Source: Escallonia rubra (taxonomy: Eukaryota; Streptophyta; Magnoliopsida; Escalloniales; Escalloniaceae). Taken from it: DNA of 64,000 bases. Each line of letters opens with the position of its first letter. The stretch's first letter is position 1. Of this stretch, positions 1-13,300 are shown one piece after another. The stretch spans positions 310,001 through 374,000 of the forward strand of contig JAVXUO010001798.1 of NCBI GenBank assembly GCA_033065855.1, written 5' to 3'. A program made the translations under genes and the position numbers. The notes beneath the pieces were generated by a model. That model ran no database searches. It was not told the origin of the DNA and was given only the letters and a program-made list of their open reading frames with translations.

Positions 1-2813
1 CATTATGAATTGTGGCCACCTCTTTTAATAAGGTATTAATACCGGTTATTAAAAGATTGACTTATTTTGTAAATCAATTTAATGATCAAACGAGCTATTA
101 TCATGAGACATATGGACTAAGATGTGATTACTAAGGGAGCATAGTACTTCAAGGCTCTGTGGAGGAGCAAAGTTGCACCGATTAATTAGTAGGTTTAAAT
201 TAGAATTCGATATGTCCTCAACTTAATTGCATTTTAATTTCCAGAGTTTTCAGTAATAATTATTTCGTGGAATTAATTATTCATAAATAGGTAAGCCAAT
301 TGGACTATGAGCTATTAGCTAAGCAATACAGCCCTATTAGAGCTGGAATTAAGAAGCCTAGAAGTCCCCTTACTAGCCCACACTTGAATCTTAATGTTGA
401 AGGAAGTCTTGAAGAGATATGAGTGACCTAATAAAAGGAAAGGAGTCCTCACAAGGGAGATACAGTTCCCAAGGCCAGTCGCCGACCCCCCTATATGGCT
501 CAATCTCTTTTTCTCTCCTATTTTGGTTGTCCTCTATTTCTCTCTTCTTCTCTCTACTATATTTCCTAGAGGCTTGGATTAGAGAATTTCAAGATCCCAC
601 ACTTGGATTCCATGTAGGGTCATAGCGAGGAAGGCTAGTTGGTGTCAAACTCAACATGAACAAGATTCATCAAGTTCTGACAAGAACGCGAAGGTACGTT
701 TCAATTAGATGTAATTTTTACCGCTATGTAATCTATGCGTGTTAAGGCATGGTTTCTTTCTTTCCACTGCAATATTTTTTTCATTACCTACGGGATCGAG
801 TTATCCCTACAGTTTGCTCACAGGTGAGCTCCCTAACAAGGGTCTCTATGGACACCCTATTTTTATAGGTTTATTTTAGATTTATTAGCCATTGGGCTTT
901 ATTACGTATAAGAAGGCTTTTATTTTTGTTATTGTTTTATGCTCAGCAATAAACAATAAGCTTAATTAATTAAGTCCATTCCATTATATAGTCCACTCAA
1001 GTTAAGTTAGAGTCCAAATTACAGTCTAGCCAGCTGTCCACTTAGTTGGTCCAGTTAGTTAGGTTCAACCCAGATTAAAGTCTAGATAGATTGTAGAGAT
1101 CTTACGTTGATTTAGATATGATTTGGGATAGATCCCTAAAATCTAGAATATCCCACGTGTTTTATTAGAATTTTGGGTGTTTATCCCCCTAGATTTAGGA
1201 TAAAATTGTATTACATAGAGGGATAAAATTGGCTGGGTTTTGATTAAACTGACTGATAAAAATTTTGAGTTAGTTTAACCGGCCGATGAGTGGCCTTTTG
1301 GTTTTTTCGATTTGTTTCGGATATTAACTTTTTTGAAGGATATCCACGACCAAAAAGCTTTGTTTATCATTTCCACAGCCCCAAACCTCTACAGATAGAC
1401 TAATTGGGCAGTAGAAAAGGGGACTTTTCTCTCAAAGGAAAAACTCTGAAGAATTTTAGATAAAAGAGAACACTATTTTGATTCATTTCCAGCCATTCCA
1501 ATCCATCCCCGGCGGTCTTCCAGTGCATACCCCATCCCTAAACAGTCGCCGGTGCATCATGGATTCATCCCACTTTCTTACCAAGCAGTCTAAATGAGTC
1601 AAGTCTCGAGGTACATTTTAGTCTTATGTTCTTCATTTCTTAGGTTTGTGGTCAAGGATAGGAGTCTTAGACTCCCAATGAATTCTCGGTTTCCTAATCT
1701 CAGTCCAAAAATATAAAAATCAAAATTAGAATCTTGAGAGTAGTAGAATTTTGATAATATTAGGATTCTATTAGAAGTAGGACTCTATTTTAGTTAGAAT
1801 TCTAAGACAAATAGAAGTGTTAATTGAGTAGAATTCTAAACACACTCAACTAGAAGAGGTTGAGTTCATTTAGGCCTCTATGAAGTAAGACCGAGATTTA
1901 GGTCACCTCGCAGAGGATCAATCAGAGTTACGTGGTTTTGAATATGGTTAGTCCAATTGAGTACATATGACACTCGACCCCATACGTTGGGTTCTGAGCA
2001 AACATAGGATTAGTTTATGTTTTGTTTCATGCACATTTCATCGTTTGTCATGTTTTGATATATAAATTTAAAATTACTAAAAAAATATAGTAGAGATTGT
2101 TAGGGTATAACAGGGTGCCTAACATCTTCTCATTGTATAAATTAGTCGTCGGACCTATCATTTATGATTTCATGTGATTAGAAAAGTAAATTGGGAAATT
2201 CAGAGTCATTCATGGTTTTCTTGTTTTTTTCTGCCTTAACCAGTTATTAATGCTAAAATATGACGGCAACTCGAATTTTGACCTTCGCTGGTATAGAATA
2301 TTTTATAAAGCAGTTCGTTACAACGTTTGTTTCGTTTCTCTGTATAAGGATGTCATTTGGTCATTTGAAATCATCGGTTATTGTTATTCGATTTGTTTAG
2401 CTCTGCTTCGGTACTCTTGACATTTTAGTACAAATCTGAGCTATTCGAGCTCACCCAGCTCTTCGACCTCGTCCCTTGCCATATAATTGAGGTGATTAAA
2501 GCCTTTGGAAAGCATTGGAAGTTTCAAGCGCTGTCTTTGTTATAATAATCAAAAGGCTTAGTTTTATTTTCAGAATCCGAACGTGAGTAGTTTTGATTTA
2601 AATAAAAAAAAAATTGTAATTTTTTTAGCAGCTATGTTTATTACTTTGTTTGAATTCTTAGGTGAATGGATTCTCTTTTGATTGTTGTCTTATGCAAATA
2701 CTTTGTCATTAATGGATTTAGATGCTCTATTTTGACCCGGTTAATTGAAAATATGGTGGAATATTACCTCATGTTAGGACTTTGATATAGCTTCCAAAAT
2801 TTGGGGCGTGACA
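1..2813. repeat. AT-rich LTR-like debris, no gene
   Basis: No reading frame with recognisable similarity on either strand. The first 400 bp has the look of a plant copia LTR (inference). The stretch ending GGGGCGTGACA at 2803-2813 has the typical 3' end of a plant Ty3/gypsy LTR, but no initiator-Met primer site follows and I cannot find the partner LTR. Confidence 0.3.
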
Positions 2814-4294
2814 GTATCGTAAGGATACCTTGGCTTGAATTGCTTAGGTTACCATATGCCAGTAAAGGGTGTTTGGTCGGGATTCAAGTTGAATTTTTAG
2901 AGTGATCTGAAGTAGCAAGATTTGTCACCGAGAGCATGCCTTGAGCTAGAAACAGAGTGAAATTTAGAGGGTAGTTCGTGACCGAATTGAATGGAAGTGT
3001 AGGATAAAGAAGGAGAAGGTAAAAAGAGTAAATAGATGAAAGAGGAAGTCGTGCTTTACCTTAGAGACGGAAAAAGAGGTAAAAACTGATTTCGAGGAAT
3101 TATTGACAAGAGTTATTAATGGTTTAAGGCAAGGGGATGTTTATAGCACTTTTCCTTTGGTAGCATGTGGTAATTTCTTAACGTTATCGTATCCCTAAAC
3201 ACCTGAAATTCTATTTGAAAGACTACTAGTAAATATTTGTAACTGTTATTGAAGTACGTTGCAAATTGTATGACACGGACATGAGTGCTTGTATCAACGG
3301 CAATATTTCAGTAATTTCTACATGCAACACATTATTATTGCTATTGCTATTATACAACTCGGTTTAACAGGTCCAACCATGGTGCCGAAGGCAAGATGCT
3401 AGAGTGATGGTCATTTGCAAGATGGATAAAACATTAGTTTTACCGGTTATTCGGACTACTAAGCCACAGACCCAATATTCCCTTGATTATCAAATCCAGT
3501 GCTGATTACGAGATATTGCAGCGAGCAGGGATTAGTGCTGAGTTGTTGAGAAAACTATTTCATTTCTAGTGAACTTTGGAATTTAGGGTTAAAAGTAATA
3601 TCGGTGACAAGTTCAAAATCATTTGCAAATAATTTTGGGTCCTTACGGTCGTAAGCACGGTATCATCACAATTGCTTTGTAGACTTCAATCTAACAAGAA
3701 AATGAACTTATTGTCATACAGACGAGACGGATACGGATACACTATAAATGAGTTATAAATCCAAACTTTTAAAAATAGCCCAAGTATGAAAACGCTGCAA
3801 AGGATCTTTCGAGCCTAAAATGCTACTCTACAATCTTACAACCCTACTCCAATATTGTCAATCCTTTGATTCTGAAGGATGAAAAAAACACCAGCGGGCG
3901 ACGCCATTAAAGTGAACCGCTGGAGGGAAAAAAAGATAACCTTGAAGTGGGCATAATACATGTTAGACTGCAATCATACTAGTTTCGGAGAGGAACACTA
4001 TCAAACGAAAAGCTAGCTTACGCCTTTTATATTGTTATGTTTGATTATACAGCAAGGAAGTCCATTCTTAATTCCAGCTTGTGAAACCCTCAAACCCCTG
4101 GAGGAAAAGAAACTCAGATGTCACCAGTTCTGCTAGTACGATACAAAAGGCAACATAGCAAACTATAAGGTAGATAAAGTGATCTATCTAACTATTTAAA
4201 CGCAAATCAAAGCATCAGATGGTACGAGCAATAGATAACGAAGCATTCAAGCCAAAATTACCTGTATGGTACGTACTGATCACGGAGAAAGTAT
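2814..4294. other. RlmH 3' flank, no other gene seen
   Basis: The RlmH 3' UTR must begin just below 4295 on the minus strand. No clear polyadenylation signal was picked out and no other coding or repeat structure was recognised. Confidence 0.4.
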
Positions 4295-4334
4295 CTAGTG
4301 ATGGTATTTTTGTCCTTTAAGAATAGTCCATGCC
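4295..4334 (-). CDS. rlmH: RlmH exon 7 (40-nt terminal exon)
   Basis: Acceptor TTCATAG. It completes Arg174 and encodes [12 protein letters not shown] followed by TAG. The A-W/x-I-x-x-G-x-x-YH ending is the signature C-terminus of RlmH proteins, so the exon is certain in spite of its length. It lies 13.2 kb from exon 6. Confidence 0.92.
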
Positions 4335-7300
4335 CTATGAAGTGCACAATAAAAGCATCAACTCCTTGGTTATACAATAAATCCTACTTTTAAATGCTTT
4401 GAGCACGAATTTTACATGCACTACAATCAGAGAAGATTATGTAAACATATGAAGCCTATGGATAATTACTCGAGAAACATTCATATAGCTGTACGCATTG
4501 AAAGTCTAGATGTATACGATATACACAAAGATTTGAAGGTAAATAGTAGAAAAACAGAGCATCTTAAGCTGACAGGGTGAAGCATCACCACTGGCGATGG
4601 CGCAATGACGCCTCTACATAAAGACCCTTCATGAAGCAGGACTGATACCACGTACTGAAGTGGTATTGTGTCACGTACTAGTGCACTGCTGTGCACTGTA
4701 GATGGAAAGCCTATCCACGGATGTGAAAGGTTGTTTGTTTTATGCTTCTAGACCTCTTGTCTTTAGTTGGCTTCATCCAGAGGTTGCTTCTAACTACACA
4801 ACAGTTTCAAAACAAATCAGATCAAAACCTAAAAATCGTATCCACAAATGGAACCCAAGGTGCTACTATCTATATACTAATGAATGCACGTGTGTTGCAC
4901 ATGGACATCCATCAGTAATTTGTTAAGCTGAAATGTCTATAAGGGGTGAGAGATAAAAGAGCTACTCACTGAATGGCACACAAGTTAAATAGCTACATGT
5001 GTAACAAATGCAAAGCAAATTAAGATTTCAATTTAACGTGTATAAATTTGACTATAAGAAGACTTGCTAAATTCTGTATACAACACAATTGGGAGAAAAA
5101 GGTAAGTTGCCTAAAGATAAGAATATTTGATCATGAAACCTAAAATCACAAACAAGCTAAAGGCCAGGTAATGGTGCAAAACTTTAGTGACTAAAACGAT
5201 GAAATACATCTCAAGTATTTTTCAACATGATTCTCTTTTAAGATGGCTGTCATCTACGTTACATGGTCTCGGTATGAGTGTCCGGGTAGGATATGTGTCA
5301 GACTCGTCTAACTTTTACAACACAAGACACAGGGCCACCGCAAAATTACCTATTATTGCTTTTTTAGTTATTTCCAAAGTAAAATGGTGTTTTATGTGAT
5401 GCACATACCTTGAATTGAGTACTTGTCTCATCCCAAAGCAATAACAAATTAAACGAAACACTAGAGATAGTGTTCATAGTGGCATTCCTATGAGATGTGT
5501 CGGACACATATCTCATACCCACGTCCAAGTGTCGAGTATCCGACACGGGTATTTCACACCTTTGAAGAGTCCACGTAACATAGGCTATTTGCTGAGATAG
5601 TTTCATCATCTTCAAGTTTTCCTACTTTTTCCATTAGTGTTAATAACAGAACTGTCCCTTCTATTCCACACGTTTTTGCAGATGAGTCCGATGTTTACTT
5701 GCACGTGTTAAACATATATGGAGTATATAATATATAGCTAGGCTTCTAGACTCCATCGAATAGGCATTTCATACCTTCTGAGCCAGGATTAATACCATGT
5801 TTGACGCCTCCCTCCCTCCCTCTCTCCATCGCGTCACCCATCTCTGCCACCTCCATTATCACCGTCACCTTGCCCACAGTGTGATTATCCCCAACCCACC
5901 CACCTCTACCACTGTCACCTTCACATTTAGTACTCTTCCACACACAATAAACCCACAATTGCCAATCAGCACCACCCCTCTATCTCTAAGCCAAAACTTT
6001 TCTCCATCACCACCCCAATAACTATTCTCAATCATGTTACCATTACTGAAATTCTTGTTGGATATGTACTCCAAGTTTCCCCCATATTTATCTGTCGGCA
6101 ATAGCAGATTAAAGGCCTGCATAACCACAAGTAGAACTAATCAAGTCTAATGTTCATGTGATGGCTAAGTAGCTCATCCAATCACGACCCCATATCAAGA
6201 CCATGTTGGACCAATTTGTCATTTGAGAAATGGGTAAGGACGTGGTGGTGATCTACAAAGGGGTTTGTCGTTGCTGAAAGCAACTTTTGGGGGGGGGGGA
6301 AGTGTTGTGTGTGTGTTACCTGTTTGTTTGAGGGAGGTGGCGACAGTAATGTAAAGGAACATAAAACAGCAGAAGATGTGAAGACTGGACACTATAACTA
6401 ATGTCCTTTGATTGTATAAAGACTAAGGAATTTCAGACCTTTCATAGCTTTTGATTTGCAATTTCTCGTTCACCATCATAATGGCAGTGGTGGTGGTGGT
6501 GCGATTTGGTGGAGGAAGCTGGTGGTGGTACTTAGAGAAAGTAAAATGGGTAAGAAAATGCTTTATTTTCCACGTGGATAACTTTAGAATGCGTGGTTAT
6601 CATGGTAGATTTTAGGTAACAAGTCATCCCACATAAGAAAATTGAACCATTCCAAGAAAATGGCATGTGAGCTGACATGACCATTTACATATTAAATTTG
6701 GATGAAAATTAGTTTTTGGACCGGTTTGCAACGATTCGTGAAATTACAAGGGCTTATGCATCGAACTTGGTATTATAAGGACTCATCTGTAAAAATGTGT
6801 AGACTACAGGGGACGGATTTATCGTTTCCAGTATATTCGTTAGCCCAATATTGTAAATATTCAATGATTAAACCTTTCTTAGTCTTTCTAACTATGCACA
6901 TGAATGTCAAAACCTTAGGTAGCATTTGAAAACACTTCCAGTTTTGATTTTTTGTTTTCAAAAAAAACAAAAACCAGTTTAGCTTTTTTTTTTTAACAAA
7001 AAGAAATGGGTGTTTGATTACCCATATTTTATTTTGAGTTTTTTTCTTTTGGTGTGTTTGATTAGCCAGTTTTTATTTTGAGTTTTTTTCTTTTGGTTGT
7101 TTGATTATCCAGTTTTTATTTTGAGTTTTTTCTTTGGTGGTGGTTTGCGATGGCGGTGGTGGGGCGTGGCAGTGGCCCGCGGCAGTGGATGCCGGCGGTG
7201 GCTGTGGTGGTGGGAGGTGGTGGTGGTCTCAAAATAAAAACCAAAACTCCAAATGAGAGTTTTCAAAAACAGCCCTGTTTTAAAAACTGAAGGAAAAAAA

Positions 7301-10300
7301 AACGAAAATTGTGTGCCAAACTCGTTTATTTTCTCTAGTTTACAAAACTAGAAAAAAAAAAAGGATTCAAACAGAGCCATAGTGCCCATATTTGCCGCCT
7401 TAGTACTATTCATTCGTTTTCACAGGACACTAAATCGTAGATGTATAAATCGAGTCATATGAAAAACATTTCCAGATTGAATTTGGTACTTGTGATTAGT
7501 AATGTCAATTAATAAGGGTTAGACTATTAATAATCATATTATATGCAAAATACATATGAAAGAAAGATTTTTACCAAGTGGCAACTGTTTTTTTCTTTTT
7601 TAAGCCAGGACCTATTCGTAGTTCTTAAGAACTCTTCAATAAGTTTCCATATTTCTAAGCCTCATGTCAAGGAAGGTAAAGAGCTTCTTGATTTTTCCAT
7701 TTTTCAAATATCACGCCCAAAAAAGCAAAAACGCTTAAGGCCATGATGACCGGAAAGAAACAAAGTTGTATTCATCTAATTAGGAAACACTTGGACAATC
7801 TAATTAGCTACAAAATTTCCCGACTCTCCCTCGGATTTCATCCTGCCATCACTCTATCTAATCCATTCACAAGAAAGCAACTACCTAAAAATGGGAAATG
7901 CAGCACAAGAAGTGATGGAGTACATGAAAGGACCGAGGAAAAGCCATTCAGAAGCAATTGAAAACAGGCTCGAGATCAAGGGACACCTGATTTGGGAAAT
8001 CAGATAGTTGACTCGTATTTCTTAGAGTAAATTTTATGTGTCACGTTTAGTGAGGTTTTCATTGTGTTTTATTATCCAGAGGGTGGCTATACTAGCCTTG
8101 TGTTGTCACCCGCTTGCTTGCAACCTAGTTGCTTGTCACCTCCTTGAGGTTATTACATCCTTAAGTACTTGCTATTAATGAACCTCTGAGTTGACTTGGC
8201 TTATAATCATTGCTGTAATGTTTAGTTTAACTAAAGCAGATTTGATGTAATAGAATGTTTGAGCTTTTACGCTTTTTGGGAGAGTGATGCATTTTGCTCT
8301 TGGTCTCACGTTCAAAAACCCTAGGTGTCACGGTTCAGGGTCTCTATAAGTAATTCCTCCAGTTTTATCCTTCTCAATCCTAGGTGCGATGCCTAAAAAT
8401 CTCTAGGAGTGATTCATATAGTTCTTTTCTTCTCTTTTCTTTTCAGATTTCAGCATCCTAAAAGCATTTCACACCTAACTGTTTCTTTTCTACACTTAAG
8501 CCCTAAATATAGCATTTGAAGTCTGTTTTACCGTGCTGTCCTGTGTCAGTGGTCTGCAGAGCAAGATTGAGTCATGTCAACGCTTTTAGGACGACCATTT
8601 ATTTAAGTGATGGAACAAGTCCATCATGCAAAATCTTGACGCAAATAGGAATGCAGTAGGTTTTTACATATTACTGTTACATGGGCTGGAATCCTAGAAA
8701 ATCATAAAGAGTAGTCCACTTCACGATCTAAGAGCAAGAAACTATTAACATCTTGATAAATTGGAGAAAATACATTCAAATAAACGCTATAGATATAAGA
8801 CGCAGGGAATAAGACAGAAAACAGAGTTCAATTGCAATCTCTCACTTCCAAACCCTAATGGCGCCTCCCTCTGCCGCCCGCATGGGGTAGCTGCCGGTCA
8901 CTGTGTTGATTTTGTGGATTGGTAGGCTCAGGCACAACCTGAAGGGGCTGCAGCAGTTGGGCGGCGGCAGAGTTTGAGGGACGACGGTGGAGTCTCGGCC
9001 ACAGTCTATGGTCGCTGGCGGTAGAGTGGGTCGACGGCGAACTCGGGCCCAATCTTCCTTTCTCAAGCCTTCGATCCATGAGACAAATGTTTAAATTCAG
9101 AAATCCCTCTAAGATCTTTTCTACCGCGCCTAGATCTATAACTATCCAACCCTGGAAGTGTACATCGTATCATTTCTATGGAATTTTAGGGGCTGGGTAA
9201 CCCTTAGTCGGAATGGCCGGAATATTCGTGGTCGAAAATTTTCAAAGGCGTTTTGGTCAAATCTGAAGCAGCAGCAGTCTGGTCCCTTTGTGGTCCCTAT
9301 TTGCCCGTATCTTCGACCTAAAAAAATGCAATCGACATCATCAGGTAACACTGTCTGGTCCCTGCTTGTTCCGCGTTACACCATTTTCCATTTGACATGT
9401 ACTGCTTAGGTTTAAAATATTCTCTTTTCCCTTTGTTGTCTCTGGTTAAACACCTCCATTTTATCTGAGCCATGTTTCTTTCACGAAGGGAAGTCGGTTA
9501 ATGTCACTTCAAAATTGCACTTTCTTTGAACTCTTCTTTGGATGTTAGTCTCTGGACTTCCCTTGGCATGTTCACTTTTTGGCTCTTGCTTTGTAGTATG
9601 CTTGGCTTTGACTGGTATTCCCTAGTTTGTTCAGACCTAGGGATCCTAATTATAAGCTGTTGCGGAGAGCGTAGGCAGGGTTCCATCTTAGTGACATGGA
9701 CCTTTCAATGTTCTTTCTCAATCTTTGTCCTCCATGACTTTAGTAAGGGAGGGTCATTGTAACTCCTGCCTTATGCCTTCACCTTTCTTTTCAAAAAGGG
9801 TTAAGTAGTGTTTTAGGGCCTTTGCAGAGTTGAGTTCACGTCTGGGGTTTTGTGGGGGGTTGGGGGGTTGGTGGGTGGGGGGGGTAGTTTGGAATTCAGG
9901 AGGTGAAGAGTGGATTATGCTACAAAATTTTAATTTTCTGCACATAGGGGGTGGGGGAGTGGTAGTTTGTTAAAGGTTTGTTTCGGCAGTTTGGCCTCGT
10001 CTTAACTTTTTGATCTTTGAGAAATTTTCGAACTTGGGTCGTAATTGTTTTATTGGTCGGTCTTTGCTCTCTTTGCCAAAAGTGTTTCCTTTAGGTACCG
10101 GACCGAAATTCCATAGCAGGTGCCGTCTTTATTAATGTAACTAAACTTGTTTTCTTAGTGCTCCTGCCTCTTTGATTCGAGATAGCACAGTTACAAGTTA
10201 CCGGAAGTGTTTCTAAAGTTTTTTCGGCTTACTTCAAGAATTACATGCAGTATCACTCTAGGCCAACTGTGAGCTTCAAATACACAACTGGACTAAGATC

Positions 10301-13300
10301 TGAGTTTTGAATACACAACTAGAATGGGTTTCAAGCGTGTGCTAACAGGGGGGTTCAGAAGACAGGATTGTCAGGATTCAAAAACATGCAATCGAGGGGA
10401 TTAGGAAGATACATGAAATTGCGAATATATTTATTGTTAAAAAATTATTGTTTTTGCATGGCAAAACAGGGTAATAGAAAAACAAGAAAAAAAAAATGTA
10501 AATTTCTACAATGAATTATGGATCCATTTCGCCATGCAAGGTTTTGGATAATGGGATTGTTCCTTTTGGTATAGCTACTTAAAAGGACAACTTGCTCATC
10601 TAGATGATTCCTTGTTTCTGAAATGCAATTCTACGACTTAAAGCAAAAAAAAGAAAGAAAACGGATGCTTTGTCCTCCATGACTTGAGTAAGGTAGGGTC
10701 ATTGTAATTCCTGCCTTTATGCCTTCACCTTTCTTTTCAAAAAGGGTTAAGTAGTGTTTTAGGGCCTTTGTGGAGTTGAGTTGGGGTCTAGGGTTGGGGG
10801 AATGCAGGGGGTGAAGAGTGGACTATGCTACAAAATTTTAATTTTCTGCACGTAGGGGGTGGGGGAGGGGGGCTAGTGATAGCTCGTTTGAGGTTTGTTT
10901 CGGCAGTTTAGCCTCGTCTTAACTTTTTGGTCTTTGAGAAGGATTGTAATTTTCAAACTTGGTTCGTAATCGTTTTAGTGGTCGTTCTTTGCTCTCTTTG
11001 ACGATAGTGTTTCCTTTAGGTACCGGACCGAAATTCCATAGCAAGTGTCGTCTTTATTAATGTAACTAAAAAACTTGTTTTGTTAGTGCTTTGCCTCTTT
11101 GATTCGAGATGGCGTAGTTACAAGTTACCGGAAGTGTTTCTAAAGTTTTTTCGGCTTACTTCAACAAGTACATGCAGCATCACTCTAGGCCAACTGTGAG
11201 CTTCGAATACACAACTGGACTAAGATGTGAGTTTTGAATACACAACTAGAATGGGTTTCAAGCGTGTGCTAACAAGGGGGTTCGGAAGACAGGATTGTCA
11301 GGATTCAAAAACATGGAATCGAGGGGATTAGGAAGATACATGAGATTGCTACTATATTTGTTGTTAAAAAATTATCATTTTTCATAGCAGAACAGGGTAA
11401 TAGAGAAATAAGAAAAAAAATACATGAATTTCTACAATGAATTATGGATCCATCTGGGTGAGTTATCTGGACGTTACTTCTGAACTTGTAGCTATATATA
11501 TAGCACATTCCTTATTTTTGAAATGCAATTCTACAACTTAAAGCAAAAGAAAGAAAGAAGAAAACGGATGCTTTTTGCTGGCCTCGCGAGCGTATAGCAC
11601 CGACAGACCTATTCGAAGGCGGCACGAGATCATATCCTCAAAACCAATGGCTCCAATGATTCAGAGCAGTAGTTCGGGTGGAGTTGACGCTCAATCTTAC
11701 TATTCTTCTCTTTTGTCTTCAGAAGTGTGCCAAAGAAGGTAGACTTGTCTTCTTTAATACCAAATCCAAAGCTTCCAAGAGAATCCAACTCCAATATTCC
11801 AAGAGAAGCCACAACTTTGCACGTAAAACCCCTCCAACTAATATCAAACTTCTCTAACTCCAAGCCCCTCCAACTAATATCAAACTTCTCTAACTCCAAG
11901 CATACAAGTACGTTTACAAAATAGCCCAAAAACATCAAAGCTGACTCAACTAGGGAACTAATCGAAAAGACGCTGCTACCCCTACCTAACTAATAAAGAA
12001 AATACTTTTGTATACGAAATTCTTTAAAACATAAGTACTTGGGTTTGCATCATTCTCCCCCTACTCAAAAGAACACGCCTCCTTGCGAGTTGCCATTTTT
12101 GCAGTTTGCCACATCTTCCCGTCAATTTTCATAAACTCCTCACTTAACCATGAGTTCTCATAGTTAGGTGGTCCTGCCCACTTCAAAGAAAAATCTTAAA
12201 CACGCCTCTACTCTAGTCTAATTTCCCAAACTTAGATCACTGCTTCAATACATAACCCTTGCCTAATCTTAGCGTTGCCCAATTTAGCATGTGAATCACC
12301 ACGGGAGTTGTAAAGATCTACCACATAAAAGATACATAAAAGATGACATGTCTAGACCATGAGGATGATCAACTTCATAGGCATTATTTCCCAATTTCCG
12401 ACATATCTTGCATGGCCCAATATTTGCTTTTTAATTTCTAATAAGTACTTGATGGCAACATTCTTTTAGAAGGAAAACCATAACCAAATCTCCAACCCTG
12501 AACTCTCATTGGAGTATACAAGGTAAACATCCCCAGCTTGTTACAAAATAACTAGTCTGATCTCCTCCTAAGGACTTAGTAAGTACACTTGTAACTTGAT
12601 TCCCTGTCTTCACATAACTTGAAGAAATAAGTCTAATACTGCATTTTCCCACAAACAAAGTGGCAATCTACTTCGTTGTGTTTGATCCTTTCATGGAAGC
12701 CCGACTTGGACACAATATGCACTGCCGAGTTATAATTTCACCATAACTGCACAGGTGATGGATCACCAAAACCAAGCTCAAACGTGTTGTATGACGAAGG
12801 AAAGCTTGCAATCTCATTCTTGACACTTGAGAAGTGGGAAAAAAAGCTTTAAACCGAGAGACATCTCTCACCATACTGTATCCTTTGGTTAAACAGGGGA
12901 AATGATGTAATGATTGCATCAACATGCGTTGTTAAAATCTCAATCGGGTCTTTCAAAGAGTCAGTGTATAATGATGTGGTTTCCATGGACGTAAGCTATC
13001 TATTACTTAGTCGAACTTGGCAATATGATCGAAAAAAGTGCATGATCATGTCCATAATACTTGCTCTTTCTTTGTAAAAGATGGTGAAAGAAAGAGAAAG
13101 CTTGTATTGAACCCTATTAAAGATGATGAAGTATGGTTGGGAGAGGGCACATGACTTTTTGAACAAAACAAGAGAGTGGGATTGTGTGTTCTTTCCGGAA
13201 GGAGATGTAGCCACAAGTTGTACCATCATTTGCGAGGGGACTTCTAGAGGATTTTAAAGATGTTTATCCCGAAGAGCTACCTGAAGGATTACTGCGATGG

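Noticed and set aside
419-625. Small plus-strand frame of 68 codons
   Set aside because: Hydrophobic low-complexity stretch in LTR-like DNA, with a competing frame on the other strand and no family match.
8842-9079. GC-rich overlapping frames, candidate gene start on either strand
   Set aside because: No recognisable protein and no convincing splice partner; kept only as a note within the intron.
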